A DNA stretch of 64,000 nt from Nitrospirota bacterium (GTDB lineage Bacteria > Nitrospirota > Thermodesulfovibrionia > Thermodesulfovibrionales > UBA6898): positions 60,952 to 124,951 of the forward strand of contig SCQH01000008.1 of NCBI GenBank assembly GCA_004321925.1, written 5' to 3'. The position numbers and the translations under genes are program-made. Below, in pieces: positions 10,151 to 19,593 of this stretch. The stretch's first letter is position 1. The number at the start of each line of letters is the position of its first letter. Below the pieces are notes generated by a model. It did not search any database, was not told the DNA's origin, and saw only the letters and a list, made by a program, of their open reading frames with translations.

Positions 10151-10225
10151 GCGGGCGTAACTCAGTGGTAGAGTGTTAGCTTCCCAAGCTGAAAGTCGCG
10201 AGTTCGAATCTCGTCGCCCGCTCCA
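10151..10225 (+). tRNA. tRNA-Gly (anticodon CCC)
   Basis: A 75-nt cloverleaf including an encoded CCA end. The acceptor stem is GCGGGCG paired with CGCCCGC, the discriminator is T, and CCA occupies 10223-10225. The anticodon arm is TTAGC / TTCCCAA / GCTGA, giving anticodon CCC for GGG codons. The T arm contains GTTCGAATC. cobO starts 45 nt downstream. Confidence 0.95.
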
Positions 10226-10270
10226 TAACTTTCTTTAATCCACCTGCTGCATAATGAACGGTTACTACTT

Positions 10271-10798
10271 ATGAAAAAAAAGGGCTTGGTCCACATCTAT
10301 ACCGGCGATGGCAAAGGGAAGACCACGGCTGCGATCGGGATATCGGTCAGGGCCGCGGGGGCCGGCCTGACCGTTCTTTTTTCGCAGTTCTTCAAGGAAA
10401 AGGTAGCCGACAGCGAGATAATAATGCTGGAACGCCTCGGCATTGATACAGCGATCTTCGATTCCGTAAAATCACCTCTCTTTAATCCGGACATCAGCAC
10501 GGACCATCTCACCCGGGAGACACGAAAGAGCTTTGACCGCATCAGGACACTGTACACCAGAAAAGAGTATGACCTGCTCGTCCTGGATGAATTCATATGC
10601 CTGATCGCCGAAGGGGTTGTCTCTGAAGAAGAGGCCCTTGCATTCTTAGAGTCCCGGCCGGGTACCCTGGAGGTCGTCCTGACAGGGAACGGGGCCTCAG
10701 AAAAACTCATGCAGTATGCCGACTATGTGACGAATATGAAGAACATTAAACACCCCTACAGTGAAAAGACCTGCGCACGGAAGGGAATCGAATACTGA
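10271..10798 (+). CDS. cobO: Cob(I)alamin adenosyltransferase (CobO/BtuR family)
   Basis: A 175-residue enzyme of the CobO/BtuR/CobA-type corrinoid adenosyltransferases, which transfer the adenosyl group of ATP to cob(I)alamin or its precursors. The N-terminus HIYTGDGKGKTTAAIG is the family P-loop; LLVLDEFICLIAEG provides the Walker B-like segment. The length is normal for the family. It follows tRNA-Gly on the same strand, and a weak CATAAT at 10250-10255 could be a -10 element. No cobalamin riboswitch is visible upstream. Its 3' end faces the CDP-alcohol transferase gene with a 16-nt gap. Confidence 0.93.
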   Translation: MKKKGLVHIYTGDGKGKTTAAIGISVRAAGAGLTVLFSQFFKEKVADSEIIMLERLGIDTAIFDSVKSPLFNPDISTDHLTRETRKSFDRIRTLYTRKEYDLLVLDEFICLIAEGVVSEEEALAFLESRPGTLEVVLTGNGASEKLMQYADYVTNMKNIKHPYSEKTCARKGIEY

Positions 10799-10814
10799 CC
10801 GGATACAGGACCGC

Positions 10815-11393
10815 TCAGGGGCCCGGCTTGTTATGGGACAGGCGCCAGACGTGGTGTATCCTCTGAAGCGCCGTAAGATGGGTCAACAGCAGCAGAAGCC
10901 ATAACACGGGCTCGATCATGCCCGTCACAGCCCCTGCAACGAACAGGACGATCCTTTCAGGCCGTTCCATGAGGCCGACCTTGCATGACATGCCCAGTCC
11001 CTCAGCACGTGCCCTCGTGTAACTGATGATCAGCGAACCGGCCAGAACACCGATCGAAAGGACTGCACCGGTAAGGCTCCCCTTTCTGAGCAGGTGGAGG
11101 CCGACGGCAATAAAGATGAGCGAGTCAGAATAGCGGTCAAGGACCGAATCGAGAAAGGCACCAAAGTCAGACTCTTTTTGGTGAACGCGGGCGGCAACTC
11201 CGTCAAGGATGTCGAAAAAGGCACCGGCCAGGACCGCAAGGGCTCCCCAGAACAGATCAGAGACAAGGAGGAACGATGCACCTATGGTTATGGCAAAGCC
11301 GGTGAGGCTCAGACTGTTGGGATCTACGGCAATGATCCTGACCAGAGGGGTTAGCGGTTTATCAAGGAAATGACCAAATTTTTCGCCAAGCAT
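10815..11393 (-). CDS. CDP-alcohol phosphatidyltransferase, probable phosphatidylinositol-phosphate synthase
   Basis: A 192-residue integral membrane enzyme with a perfect CDP-OH-P signature, DG-x2-AR-x8-G-x3-D-x3-D, starting at DGVAAR (about residue 65). Several hydrophobic helices follow. The family joins CDP-diacylglycerol (or CDP-archaeol) to an alcohol or alcohol phosphate. It lies 11 nt downstream of inositol-phosphate synthase in the same direction. In Actinobacteria and some archaea the equivalent pair makes phosphatidyl- or archaetidyl-inositol phosphate, so that substrate is the best guess. Phosphatidylglycerophosphate synthase activity cannot be excluded by sequence alone. Confidence 0.82.
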   Translation of the reverse strand: MLGEKFGHFLDKPLTPLVRIIAVDPNSLSLTGFAITIGASFLLVSDLFWGALAVLAGAFFDILDGVAARVHQKESDFGAFLDSVLDRYSDSLIFIAVGLHLLRKGSLTGAVLSIGVLAGSLIISYTRARAEGLGMSCKVGLMERPERIVLFVAGAVTGMIEPVLWLLLLLTHLTALQRIHHVWRLSHNKPGP

Positions 11394-11404
11394 GCGCCGC
11401 CGAC

Positions 11405-12508
11405 TTATCGCTCCCTTTTCCCGGCTATAAAATCATTGACCATGACCCTGGCTGTATCATCAGGGTACTGTTTCAGGGGGTGCTTCATAAAATACGCAGA
11501 CGGCGAGATAAGCGCCCCGCCTATTTTTCTGTCGCGTGCGACCCTGCAGCAGCGTATGGCATCGATCACGACACCGGCACTGTTGGGGGAATCCTCGACC
11601 GACAATCTCATCTCGAGATGCAGCGGCACATCTCCAAACCCCCTCCCCTCGATCCTCAGGAAGCATACCTTGTTATCATTGAGGAACGGTATATAATCTG
11701 AAGGCCCTATATGTATGTTGTCAGAGTTCAGGGGTTCGTGCATCTGCGACTGTACGGCTTCTGTCTTGGATACTTTTTTGCTGACAAGCCGCTTCCTGTT
11801 GAGCATGTTCAGAAAGTCGGTATTCCCGCCGACGTTAAGCTGATAGGTACTGTCTATTGTCACCCCCCGGTCCTCAAAAAGTTTCGTGAGGCAGCGGTGA
11901 ATTATCGTGGCCCCTATCTGACTTTTGATATCGTCACCGATAGCAGGTATGCCCTGGTCTTCAAACCTTTTGGCCCAGGAGGCATTCGATACGATAAAGA
12001 CCGGGACGCAATTTATCAGGCTGACCCCGGCCTTGAGGCAGGCCTCCGCATACAATGCCGTTGCTTTTTCGGAACCGACAGGGAGGTAATTGACCAGGAT
12101 CTCGGCCCCGGACCTCCTGAGTACGCTGACGATATCAGCAGGCTTCTTGTGTGCGGCAAGGAATCTTCTGTCCTCGGGGTAACTCTCCATGTGCTCCGAG
12201 ACACCGTCGAGCATATGCCCCATGTCCACCTTTACGGTTGAGCGCGATGAGATCCGGTGGAACACCTTGGTGCAATTGGGTTTGCTTGCAATGGCCTCAA
12301 AGACAGGTTTTCCAACCTTTCTCCGGTCAACATCAAAGGCAGCAACGACCCTGATATGCTTCGGCATATACCCGCCGAGATCATAATGCATCAACCCCGA
12401 CACGGAGTCGGTCTTCATGATTTTTGAGTTTTTATAATAGTCAATGCCCTGAAGCAGGGAACTTGCACAGTTCCCCACCCCGGCAAGCGCAATTCGAATT
12501 TCTTTCAT
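11405..12508 (-). CDS. ino1: myo-Inositol-1-phosphate synthase
   Basis: A 367-residue NAD-dependent synthase converting glucose-6-phosphate to 1L-myo-inositol-1-phosphate. The N-terminal Rossmann motif reads ALAGVGNCASSL; NYLPVGSE, GDDIKSQIGATI and QLNVGGNTDFLNM are family core motifs. Its size matches the short archaeal/actinobacterial type rather than the ~510-residue eukaryotic type. The start ATG is preceded by GGAAGGAAG on the minus strand, and a TATAAC hexamer lies further upstream. It is cotranscribed with the CDP-alcohol transferase. Together they point to an inositol phospholipid or an inositol-derived solute. Confidence 0.94.
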   Translation of the reverse strand: MKEIRIALAGVGNCASSLLQGIDYYKNSKIMKTDSVSGLMHYDLGGYMPKHIRVVAAFDVDRRKVGKPVFEAIASKPNCTKVFHRISSRSTVKVDMGHMLDGVSEHMESYPEDRRFLAAHKKPADIVSVLRRSGAEILVNYLPVGSEKATALYAEACLKAGVSLINCVPVFIVSNASWAKRFEDQGIPAIGDDIKSQIGATIIHRCLTKLFEDRGVTIDSTYQLNVGGNTDFLNMLNRKRLVSKKVSKTEAVQSQMHEPLNSDNIHIGPSDYIPFLNDNKVCFLRIEGRGFGDVPLHLEMRLSVEDSPNSAGVVIDAIRCCRVARDRKIGGALISPSAYFMKHPLKQYPDDTARVMVNDFIAGKRER

Positions 12509-12634
12509 CTGGCTTCCTTCCGGTTTTTCTTCATTACGTCAATCAAAAGTTATATCCTATTATTCAGCTCTGTGTCAAGAATTATTCCGTTTTTTCAATT
12601 ATCCATGGGAAGGAATATATTCTTTTGCGTTCAC

Positions 12635-12664
12635 TTGCGTTCAGATTATTTGTTCCTCTATAAT
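12635..12664 (+). promoter_or_regulatory. mdh promoter with near-leaderless start
   Basis: TTGCGT (12635-12640), an 18-nt spacer and a consensus TATAAT (12659-12664), with ATG 8 nt later. The -35 region contains two direct copies of TTGCGTTCA (12625-12633 and 12635-12643). Confidence 0.55.
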
Positions 12665-12672
12665 AGGAACCC

Positions 12673-13611
12673 ATGAAAGCAAAGGTTTCAGTAATCGGAG
12701 CAGGCAATGTCGGTGCAACGACCGCCCACCTGGTGGTGCAGTCGGGCATAGCAGATGTAGTTCTGTTTGATATAACGGAAGGGATACCGCAGGGCAAGGC
12801 ACTGGACCTCGCCGAGGCGGCCCCGCTCTGGAACGTTGCGTCGTCGATCACCGGGACGAACGATTTTTCAGATACCCGTGATTCAGATATCATTGTCATC
12901 ACCGCCGGATTCCCGAGAAAACCGGGTATGAGCAGGGATGACCTCCTGCATGCCAATGCAGATGTCATCAGGAAGGTCGTTGCCGGGACATCTGCGCTCT
13001 CCCCCGGGAGCATCTATATCATCGTTACCAACCCCATGGACGTAATGACCCAGATCGCATGGACCGTGTCCGGCTTCGACAGCGGCAGGGTCATCGGCAT
13101 GGGCGGTGTCCTTGATGCCTCGAGATTCAGGACCTTTATTTCCCTTGAACTGGGAGTGTCCCCTGAAGATATAGAGACCCTGGTCCTGGGAGGTCACGGC
13201 GACTCGATGGTGCCCCTTCCCCAGTATACGACAGTGAAAGGCGTTCCCCTTAAAGAGTTCCTCGGGCATGAGCGCATCGCTGATCTCATCCACCGGGCGC
13301 GCAACGGGGGCGCTGAGATCGTGGCCCTGCTGAAAACCGGGAGCGCATACTATGCACCTGCCGCCTCGACGTTTCAGATGATAAAAGCTGTCCTCCTCGA
13401 CGAGAAACGCCTTCTGCCCTGCTCAGCGCTGCTCCGCGGTGAGTATGGCCACCGCGACGTATACGTCGGGGTCCCGGTCATTCTGGGCAAGAACGGCGTG
13501 GAGAAGATCATTGAGCTGCCGCTCGCAAAAGACGAGGCCCTGCAGTTCGACAAGTCAGCACACGCAGTGAAGAGCATGGTAGAAACAGCATCAGCCAACG
13601 AGCAGAAATAA
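12673..13611 (+). CDS. mdh: Malate dehydrogenase (LDH-like type)
   Basis: A 312-residue NAD-dependent malate dehydrogenase that interconverts malate and oxaloacetate. It opens with VSVIGAGNVGATTAH (dinucleotide fold), then FDITEG with the acidic residue selecting NAD. ITAGFPRKPGMSRDDLL is the substrate loop carrying the arginines, VTNPMD is a conserved core motif, and GGHGDSMVP holds the catalytic histidine. The Arg in the substrate loop supports MDH over lactate dehydrogenase. A TATAAT lies 8 nt before ATG. ndk follows after 12 nt, so the two are probably cotranscribed. Confidence 0.95.
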   Translation: MKAKVSVIGAGNVGATTAHLVVQSGIADVVLFDITEGIPQGKALDLAEAAPLWNVASSITGTNDFSDTRDSDIIVITAGFPRKPGMSRDDLLHANADVIRKVVAGTSALSPGSIYIIVTNPMDVMTQIAWTVSGFDSGRVIGMGGVLDASRFRTFISLELGVSPEDIETLVLGGHGDSMVPLPQYTTVKGVPLKEFLGHERIADLIHRARNGGAEIVALLKTGSAYYAPAASTFQMIKAVLLDEKRLLPCSALLRGEYGHRDVYVGVPVILGKNGVEKIIELPLAKDEALQFDKSAHAVKSMVETASANEQK

Positions 13612-13623
13612 CCGGAGGATCCA

Positions 13624-14037
13624 ATGGAAAGAACATTATCGATAGTAAAGCCTGACGGCGTAAAAAAGAACGTCATCGGAGAAGTCATAAAGAGATTTGA
13701 ACAAAAGGGACTGCGGATAGCCGGACTGAGGATGCTGCACCTTTCCAGGCAGGATGCGGAGAACTTTTATGTTGTCCATAAAGAAAGGCCGTTCTACGGA
13801 AGCCTTACCGGATTTATGTCCGAAGGACCTGTTGTGGTCATGGTCATCGAGGGAGACGGTGCGATAGCCAAGGTCAGGGAGATCATGGGCGCAACGAACT
13901 TCAAGGATGCTGCCCCGGGGACCATTCGGGCTGATTTTGCAACTGACATTGAACGCAACGTCGTGCATGGTTCCGACTCTGAAAAGTCGGCCGCTTACGA
14001 GATCCCGTTCTTCTTCTCATCACTGGAACTTCACTAA
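13624..14037 (+). CDS. ndk: Nucleoside diphosphate kinase
   Basis: A 137-residue enzyme that equilibrates nucleoside di- and triphosphates. It starts [16 protein letters not shown] and contains the active-site histidine in NVVHGSDS, preceded by PGTIRADF. The start has a clear Shine-Dalgarno sequence (CGGAGGA, 6 nt upstream). Length and motifs are standard. It lies downstream of mdh in one unit. Confidence 0.98.
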   Translation: MERTLSIVKPDGVKKNVIGEVIKRFEQKGLRIAGLRMLHLSRQDAENFYVVHKERPFYGSLTGFMSEGPVVVMVIEGDGAIAKVREIMGATNFKDAAPGTIRADFATDIERNVVHGSDSEKSAAYEIPFFFSSLELH

Positions 14038-14103
14038 GACTCCGGTAAGCCGCTTCACCTTACGTCGCTGTCTCTTTTCCGGGCCGGTCACTCCGTCCCG
14101 TAT

Positions 14104-14133
14104 TTGACTTTCCGCCTGAAATAAAAGTAATAT
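14104..14133 (+). promoter_or_regulatory. clpC promoter
   Basis: TTGACT (14104-14109), an 18-nt spacer and TAATAT (14128-14133). This gives a leader of about 40 nt ahead of the AAGGAG Shine-Dalgarno and ATG 14181. No CtsR-type operator repeats are evident. Confidence 0.5.
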
Positions 14134-14180
14134 TGATTAAGTGTTACGGAAGAAATACGGGAACTGATAAGGAGTTACGT

Positions 14181-16622
14181 ATGTTCGAAAAATTTACGGA
14201 AAGAGGCCGCAAGGTCATCATATATGCAAAGGAAGAGGCTGAAAAACGCCAGAATGACTATCTCGGCACAGAGCATCTTCTCCTTGCCATCCTGAGAGAA
14301 GATGACGGACTCCCCCTCGCTATCCTGAAAAAAATGGGGCTTACCGTCGACGAGCTCAGGATGGAGATAGAACGAAACCTCCCCGCGGGAATGAACCTCA
14401 TGACCTTTGGGGACATTCCGTTCACCCCGAGGGTCAAGAAGGTACTGGAACTTGCTGTCGAAGAGGCGCGCCTGCTCGGTCATAATTACATCGGCAGCGA
14501 GCATCTGCTGCTCGGTCTCATCAGGGAAGATGAGGGCATCGCCGGAAAGATCCTCAGAAATCTCGGGGCCAATCTTCTCGGAGCGCGGCAGCTCACGATC
14601 AACCTCTCGATGAGGTCATATTCACAGGTCAGGGAAAAACGCAGTGCAACGCCTGCCCTGGACGAATTCGGGAGGGACCTGACCCTCCTGGCCAAAGAGA
14701 ACAAGCTTGACCCTGTCATCGGCAGGGAAGATGAGATCGAACGTGTCCTCCAGATCCTTGGCCGGAGGATCAAGAACAACCCTGCCATCATCGGTGAACC
14801 GGGAGTCGGCAAGACGGCCGTGGTCGAGGGGCTCTGCCAGAAGATCGTGGCCGGCGACGTCCCTGAAAGCCTTATCGGGAAACGGATCATATCCCTTGAT
14901 CTCGGGGCTCTCATTGCCGGGACAAAATACCGCGGTCAGTTCGAAGAGAGGCTCAAGATCGTCATGAAGGAGATCTCCCAGACCGACAATATCATCCTTT
15001 TTATTGATGAGCTGCATACCCTTATCGGAGCAGGAGCGGCTGAGGGGTCGATCGATGCCTCAAGCATGCTGAAGCCTGCCCTCTCACGGGGCGAGATCCA
15101 GTGCATCGGGGCGACCACGCCGAACGAATACCGGAAGTATATCGAAAAAGACAGGGCGCTCGAAAGAAGATTTCAACCGATCCATATCCAGCCGCCTGAC
15201 GTCAGTACGACCGTCGATATCCTCTCGGGCCTGAAGTCCCGTTACGAGACGCATCACCGTGTCAAGATCAGTCAGGATGCGGTACTCGCTTCTGCCCGGC
15301 TTTCTGAACGGTATATACCGGACCGGTTCCTGCCTGACAAGGCCATTGATGTGATCGATGAGACCGGCTCGCGGATAAAGCTGAAACGCTTTACGCAGCC
15401 GTCGGAACTGAAAGAGCTTGAGGTAAAGTTAAGCAGGCTTTCAAAGGAAAAGAACCTTTATGTAAAACTGCACGACCTTGACAAAGCGACCGCTGTCCGG
15501 TCCGAAGAGGACAGGGTCAGGAAACTGCTGGAGCAGGGACAAAAGAGATGGAAGGAAGATCTCAACAGGGAGATACCGGTGCTGACCGAAGAGGACGTCT
15601 CCTATACGGTGGCGAAAATGACCGGGATACCGATCTTCAAGATCGAGGAAAAAGAGTCCGAAAAACTGCTCAGGATGGAAGATGAACTGCACCGGCGCAT
15701 CGTCTCACAGGACGAAGCAGTGAGGATCGTTTCAAACGCCATCAAAAGGTCCCGTGCCGGTCTGAAGAGCAGGACAAAACCGATCGGGTCCTTCTTCTTT
15801 CTCGGACCGACCGGTGTCGGCAAGACCGAACTGGCGAAGGCCCTGGCGAGTTTCCTCTTTAATGACGAGAATGCGCTGATCAAGATCGACATGTCCGAAT
15901 ATATGGAGCGCTTCAATGTCTCGAAGCTCACCGGCGCCCCTCCGGGCTATGTCGGCTACGAAGAAGGCGGGCAGCTTACGGAAAAGGTCAGGAAAAAACC
16001 GTATTCGGTCATTCTCTTCGATGAAATAGAAAAGGCTCACCTTGATGTCTTCAATGTCCTTCTGCAGGTCCTCGATGAGGGCGTGCTTACGGACAGTTTC
16101 GGCAGAAAGGTCGACTTCAGCAATACCGTGATAATCATGACCTCGAACCTTGGCGCACGGGTCATAGAAAAGTCGACCCCGCTCGGCTTCCAGCGGTCCG
16201 ATACCATCGAGATCTATGACAAGATCAAGGATAACGTCCTGAGCGAGCTCAGAAAGACCTTCAACCCTGAATTTCTCAACCGTATCGACGAGGTTGTGGT
16301 CTTCCATCCTCTTTCGAAAGAGCACCTGATATCGATCATCGATCTTCTCATAGATGAAATGAACGCCCAGCTCATCGAGCAGGACATCATCATCGAGGTT
16401 TCCTCTGAAGTAAAGGAATGGATCCTGGACCGCTATTACAAGCCCAGCTATGGCGCACGACCCATGAGGCGAGCTATTCAAAAGGTCATTGAAGACCCTC
16501 TTTCTGAAGAAATTCTCAGGGGGAGATTCAAGGGATCGCACAGGGTCAAGGTCTCACTTGAAGCCGGTAGTCCGGTGTTTACTTCTGAAGAGGAAGTTCA
16601 CCTGCTGACCGGGGTTAACTGA
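14181..16622 (+). CDS. clpC: Clp protease ATP-binding subunit ClpC
   Basis: An 813-residue AAA+ unfoldase that feeds substrates to ClpP. An N-terminal double Clp-N domain starts [12 protein letters not shown] and includes two EHLLL repeats. The first AAA module has Walker A GEPGVGKT and FIDELHTL; a middle coiled region follows near residue 430. The second AAA module has [15 protein letters not shown] and [15 protein letters not shown] residues. ATG 14181 is chosen because AAGGAG lies at the right distance, and an earlier in-frame start at 14133 would overlap the -10 element. ClpC rather than ClpB is favoured by length and the short middle domain. The thioredoxin-like gene follows by 8 nt. Confidence 0.93.
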   Translation: MFEKFTERGRKVIIYAKEEAEKRQNDYLGTEHLLLAILREDDGLPLAILKKMGLTVDELRMEIERNLPAGMNLMTFGDIPFTPRVKKVLELAVEEARLLGHNYIGSEHLLLGLIREDEGIAGKILRNLGANLLGARQLTINLSMRSYSQVREKRSATPALDEFGRDLTLLAKENKLDPVIGREDEIERVLQILGRRIKNNPAIIGEPGVGKTAVVEGLCQKIVAGDVPESLIGKRIISLDLGALIAGTKYRGQFEERLKIVMKEISQTDNIILFIDELHTLIGAGAAEGSIDASSMLKPALSRGEIQCIGATTPNEYRKYIEKDRALERRFQPIHIQPPDVSTTVDILSGLKSRYETHHRVKISQDAVLASARLSERYIPDRFLPDKAIDVIDETGSRIKLKRFTQPSELKELEVKLSRLSKEKNLYVKLHDLDKATAVRSEEDRVRKLLEQGQKRWKEDLNREIPVLTEEDVSYTVAKMTGIPIFKIEEKESEKLLRMEDELHRRIVSQDEAVRIVSNAIKRSRAGLKSRTKPIGSFFFLGPTGVGKTELAKALASFLFNDENALIKIDMSEYMERFNVSKLTGAPPGYVGYEEGGQLTEKVRKKPYSVILFDEIEKAHLDVFNVLLQVLDEGVLTDSFGRKVDFSNTVIIMTSNLGARVIEKSTPLGFQRSDTIEIYDKIKDNVLSELRKTFNPEFLNRIDEVVVFHPLSKEHLISIIDLLIDEMNAQLIEQDIIIEVSSEVKEWILDRYYKPSYGARPMRRAIQKVIEDPLSEEILRGRFKGSHRVKVSLEAGSPVFTSEEEVHLLTGVN

Positions 16623-16630
16623 CGGGATTC

Positions 16631-17161
16631 TTGAAAAACAGGGGCCTCATTCTCGGCGGTGTTTTTTTCGTCGCCGCAGGCCTGATCCTCCTTATGTTCT
16701 TATCACCGGACAAAGAGGGCAGGAAAAAAACAGCTGAGGGAATAGCTGCACCTGCCCTGCTCCTCGCAGAACCGCTCACCGGAAGGGCAATACCCGCTTC
16801 TGAATTCAGCGGCAAGGTGCTCTTTGTGAACTTCTGGGCGTCCTGGTGCCAGCCCTGCAAGGAGGAGATGCCGTCGTTGGAGGCGCTCTACCGGGAGATG
16901 GCCCATACAGCCGACTTCAGGATAGTCACGATACTGTATAAGGACAGTCCGTCTTCAGCTCTTGAGTATATGAAATCCCAGGGGTTTTCGTTTCCGGTGT
17001 ATGTTGACCAGGATGGAGGTTCGGCAAAAAAATTCGGGGTCACCGGCGTTCCTGAGACCTATATCGTCGACAAAAATGGCGTGTTGGTCAAGAAGATCAT
17101 CGGAGGGTTCGACTGGAATGCCCCTGAGGTGAAGAGCTTCATCCAATCCCTCCTGAAATAA
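16631..17161 (+). CDS. TlpA/ResA-like membrane-anchored thiol-disulfide oxidoreductase
   Basis: A 176-residue protein starting at TTG with one N-terminal membrane helix (GLILGGVFFVAAGLILLMFL). A periplasmic thioredoxin fold follows with the redox motif WCQPC in VNFWASWCQPCKEEMPS (about residue 77) and the cis-proline loop GVPETYIV. Such proteins reduce disulfides, often in apocytochrome c before haem attachment. That fits the 13-haem cytochrome encoded in the window, although the two are not adjacent. It lies 8 nt after clpC and overlaps the DUF4416 start by one base. Confidence 0.87.
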   Translation: MKNRGLILGGVFFVAAGLILLMFLSPDKEGRKKTAEGIAAPALLLAEPLTGRAIPASEFSGKVLFVNFWASWCQPCKEEMPSLEALYREMAHTADFRIVTILYKDSPSSALEYMKSQGFSFPVYVDQDGGSAKKFGVTGVPETYIVDKNGVLVKKIIGGFDWNAPEVKSFIQSLLK

Positions 17162-17724
17162 TGCCGTGCGTATCCAGACGCCCTGAGGATGCGCTTCTTT
17201 TCACCGGCGTTCTCTTTTCATCCCCTGAATTATTTGACCAGGCCTGCAGCGTCCTGCGTCAGGCCTTCGGGGATATCCTCCTGCAGAGCCCGGTCTTTCA
17301 GTGGGAACACAGCTCCTATTATGCCGACGAACTTGGTTCACCGCTTTTCCGGTCCTTTATCTTTTATCAGAAGATGGTCGATACTGCCGCCTTTGCCGCC
17401 TATAAGCATGAAGCCTGCAGCATAGAATCTGCCTTTGAGGTCGAGGGTAAACGCCGGATAAACATTGATCCCGGGTATATGACCTCTGCAAAGGTCGTCC
17501 TGTCGTCACGAAAAAATTACTCACATCGCATCTGCATAGGCAAGGGCATCTACGCCGAGCTCGAACTCTATTTCCAGGATGGAACGTTCAACCCCCTGCC
17601 CTATACCTATACTGATTATCGGGAGGCGCGATCACGCGAGATCTTTCAGCAGGCACGGCTTCTCCTGAAAAAGATGGCCCCTATTGGCGGGGAAAAGGAT
17701 CAGCAGGCAACGGCGGAGCAATAA
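17161..17724 (+). CDS. DUF4416 family protein
   Basis: A 187-residue soluble protein resembling the DUF4416 family of anaerobic bacteria, of unknown function. Recognisable conserved stretches are LFTGVLFSS near the N-terminus, EVEGKRRINIDPGYM in the centre and FNPLPYTYTDY toward the end. It starts with ATG overlapping the last base of the tlpA-like stop codon, so it is translationally coupled. Its last 44 bases overlap the 3' end of the convergent purN gene. Confidence 0.75.
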   Translation: MPCVSRRPEDALLFTGVLFSSPELFDQACSVLRQAFGDILLQSPVFQWEHSSYYADELGSPLFRSFIFYQKMVDTAAFAAYKHEACSIESAFEVEGKRRINIDPGYMTSAKVVLSSRKNYSHRICIGKGIYAELELYFQDGTFNPLPYTYTDYREARSREIFQQARLLLKKMAPIGGEKDQQATAEQ

Positions 17725-18358
17725 GGCCTGCTTCACCCGCTGCAGCCCCCTTGATGATGACTCTGCGGCCCGAGACCTCCAGCCGGCCCTCGGCAAAGAG
17801 CCTGATGGCCTCGGGGTATATCTGGTGTTCGTACGTTAAGATCCTTGAGGAGAGGGTTTCTTCAGTATCATCATCCAGGACAGGGACAGCGGCCTGGATG
17901 ATGACCGGCCCGGTGTCCATCCCTTCATCAACAAAATGCACGGTGCAGCCCGAGACCCTGACGCCATAATCAAGCGCCTGCTTCTGCCCGTGCAGCCCGG
18001 GAAATGACGGCAACAGGGCCGGGTGTATGTTCATTATCCTGTTTGGAAAGGCCTGGATGAGCTCTTTGCCGACAATGCGCATGAAACCGGCAAGCACCAC
18101 GAGGGAAACGTCCCTTTTCCTGAATTCATCGGCAATGGCATTGTAATATTCTGAACGGGAGCTGAACTGACGGGGCGTCAACACCATTGGCTCAATGCCA
18201 TGCTGCCGCGCCCGGTCAAGGGCATAGGCCCCGGGGTTATCGGTCACGAGCACCCGGATCGTGACATGCGGCAGATACCCGTTTGCAACCGCGTCAATGA
18301 TGGCCTGGAAGTTTGACCCGCGCCCCGAGGCAAGGACGGCCAGATTATGGCGGGTCAC
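17681..18358 (-). CDS. purN: Phosphoribosylglycinamide formyltransferase PurN
   Basis: A 225-residue GAR transformylase of purine synthesis that uses 10-formyl-THF. Motifs include LASGRGSNFQAI, LAGFMRI, the catalytic NIHPALLPSFPG (Asn, His) and the Asp of HFVDEGMDTGP. The C-terminus is slightly longer than typical and overlaps the convergent DUF4416 gene. The formyl donor could come from the fhs product encoded nearby. The surA-like gene lies 40 nt upstream on the same strand. Confidence 0.95.
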   Translation of the reverse strand: MTRHNLAVLASGRGSNFQAIIDAVANGYLPHVTIRVLVTDNPGAYALDRARQHGIEPMVLTPRQFSSRSEYYNAIADEFRKRDVSLVVLAGFMRIVGKELIQAFPNRIMNIHPALLPSFPGLHGQKQALDYGVRVSGCTVHFVDEGMDTGPVIIQAAVPVLDDDTEETLSSRILTYEHQIYPEAIRLFAEGRLEVSGRRVIIKGAAAGEAGLIAPPLPADPFPRQ

Positions 18359-18398
18359 CGGGCCGCCTCGATCTTTTTATGGAGCCGGCCGCCCTGCA

Positions 18399-19358
18399 TT
18401 ACAGCTTGATCTCGATAAATGCCTTTTCTCTGAGTGATTTGATCCAGGCATTGTATTTATCCATAAAGAGCCTGTTGCCGGCCTCTTTGCGGGCCTCGCT
18501 GGTGATCTCTCCAGCGTCCCGTGCAGCTATATTCTCATCGAGACGTATGATATGCAGTCCCCTTTCGGTCCAGAACGGGGCGCTGACATCCCCGGTGCTC
18601 ATGGTCGTAATGACCGCTGCAAATTCCTTCATAAGGTGCTCTTTCTTTATGAATCCCAGGTCGCCGCCCTTGCTTGCCATCGGCTCCTCGGAATACTGTT
18701 TGGCAAGGGACTGAAAGTCTTCCCCACCCTTGACACGTGCTGCCACCGACTCTGCCTTGACCTCTAATGCTTTTCTCTCTTCCGGATTCTTGGGCTTTTT
18801 AAAAAAGATCTGGCTTATCCTGTAGCCGCCTGAAGCATTTCCGGAATCCCTGTTCTGTTCCAGGAATTTCTTAACTTCGGCATCGGTAACAAGTATCTTG
18901 TTTCTCACCTGCTGGTTCACAATTTTACTGATCAGGATCTGCTCCTTCAGTTTCATCCGGTACTCTTCGAGAGTGAACCCCTCTTTTTTCAAGGATTCGC
19001 TGAAGTCCTTGTCTGACATCGCATATTTCTTCTTGATGCTCTCGACCGCCTCTTTTACCTCGTCCTCCCCCGCCTGTACGCCGGTATTGCGCGCCTCCTG
19101 GAGCTGCAGCCGGTAATTGATCAGGGACTCAAGGAACTGCGGTTCGTTGCTCCTGAAGACCTTGAGCCTTTCCTGCTCCTTCATCTCCTTAAGCTGCGGA
19201 GAGGCGTCAGCTTCCATGTTTTTGTAGAGTTCGCTCCAGGTTATCACCTCCTGATTGACGACAGCAACCACCCGGTCAAACAATACTGCGGCCTCCGAAA
19301 CGACACAGACGGCAGTTACTGCCAGTATACCCAGAACAATGATTTTTATCTTGAACAT
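18399..19358 (-). CDS. SurA-like periplasmic chaperone / parvulin peptidyl-prolyl isomerase
   Basis: A 319-residue protein from ATG 19358, with a signal peptide (FKIKIIVLGILAVTAVCVV, cleaved near SEA-AV). Next come a SurA N-terminal chaperone domain (DRVVAVVNQEVITWSELY) and one PpiC rotamase domain (about 190-285: YRISQIFFKK, GGDLGFIKKEHL). SurA-type chaperones escort outer-membrane proteins. GGAGGAGATC precedes the chosen ATG; the frame is open 48 nt further upstream but without such a site. A TATAAT lies 16 nt before ATG (19375-19380). E. coli SurA has two parvulin domains; here there is one. Confidence 0.9.
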   Translation of the reverse strand: MFKIKIIVLGILAVTAVCVVSEAAVLFDRVVAVVNQEVITWSELYKNMEADASPQLKEMKEQERLKVFRSNEPQFLESLINYRLQLQEARNTGVQAGEDEVKEAVESIKKKYAMSDKDFSESLKKEGFTLEEYRMKLKEQILISKIVNQQVRNKILVTDAEVKKFLEQNRDSGNASGGYRISQIFFKKPKNPEERKALEVKAESVAARVKGGEDFQSLAKQYSEEPMASKGGDLGFIKKEHLMKEFAAVITTMSTGDVSAPFWTERGLHIIRLDENIAARDAGEITSEARKEAGNRLFMDKYNAWIKSLREKAFIEIKL

Positions 19359-19495
19359 GATCTCCTCCGGACCCATTATAATGTTCCCACGATAGTCAGC
19401 AATCACTTATATAGTAATCAATCATGCCATAAAAAGTCCCTCATTGAAATTCCACGCGCATATTCGAAACCTTATAAGCTTATTAATTTTTTTTA

Positions 19496-19560
19496 TTTAC
19501 TTATTCAGAAGTTTACCTTTATAATTTCTTGCTGAATGAAACCGCAGATTTTTCTGTGGT
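19496..19560 (+). promoter_or_regulatory. fhs promoter and leader hairpin
   Basis: TTTACT (19496-19501), an 18-nt spacer and consensus TATAAT (19520-19525). In the predicted leader an 8-bp hairpin (ACCGCAGA 19541-19548 with TCTGTGGT 19553-19560, loop TTTT) precedes the AAGGAGAG Shine-Dalgarno. There is no T-tract after it, so it is not a terminator; a role in message stability or regulation is possible. Confidence 0.5.
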
Positions 19561-19593
19561 CATCAAATCGGATCAATAATCAAGGAGAGCCAT

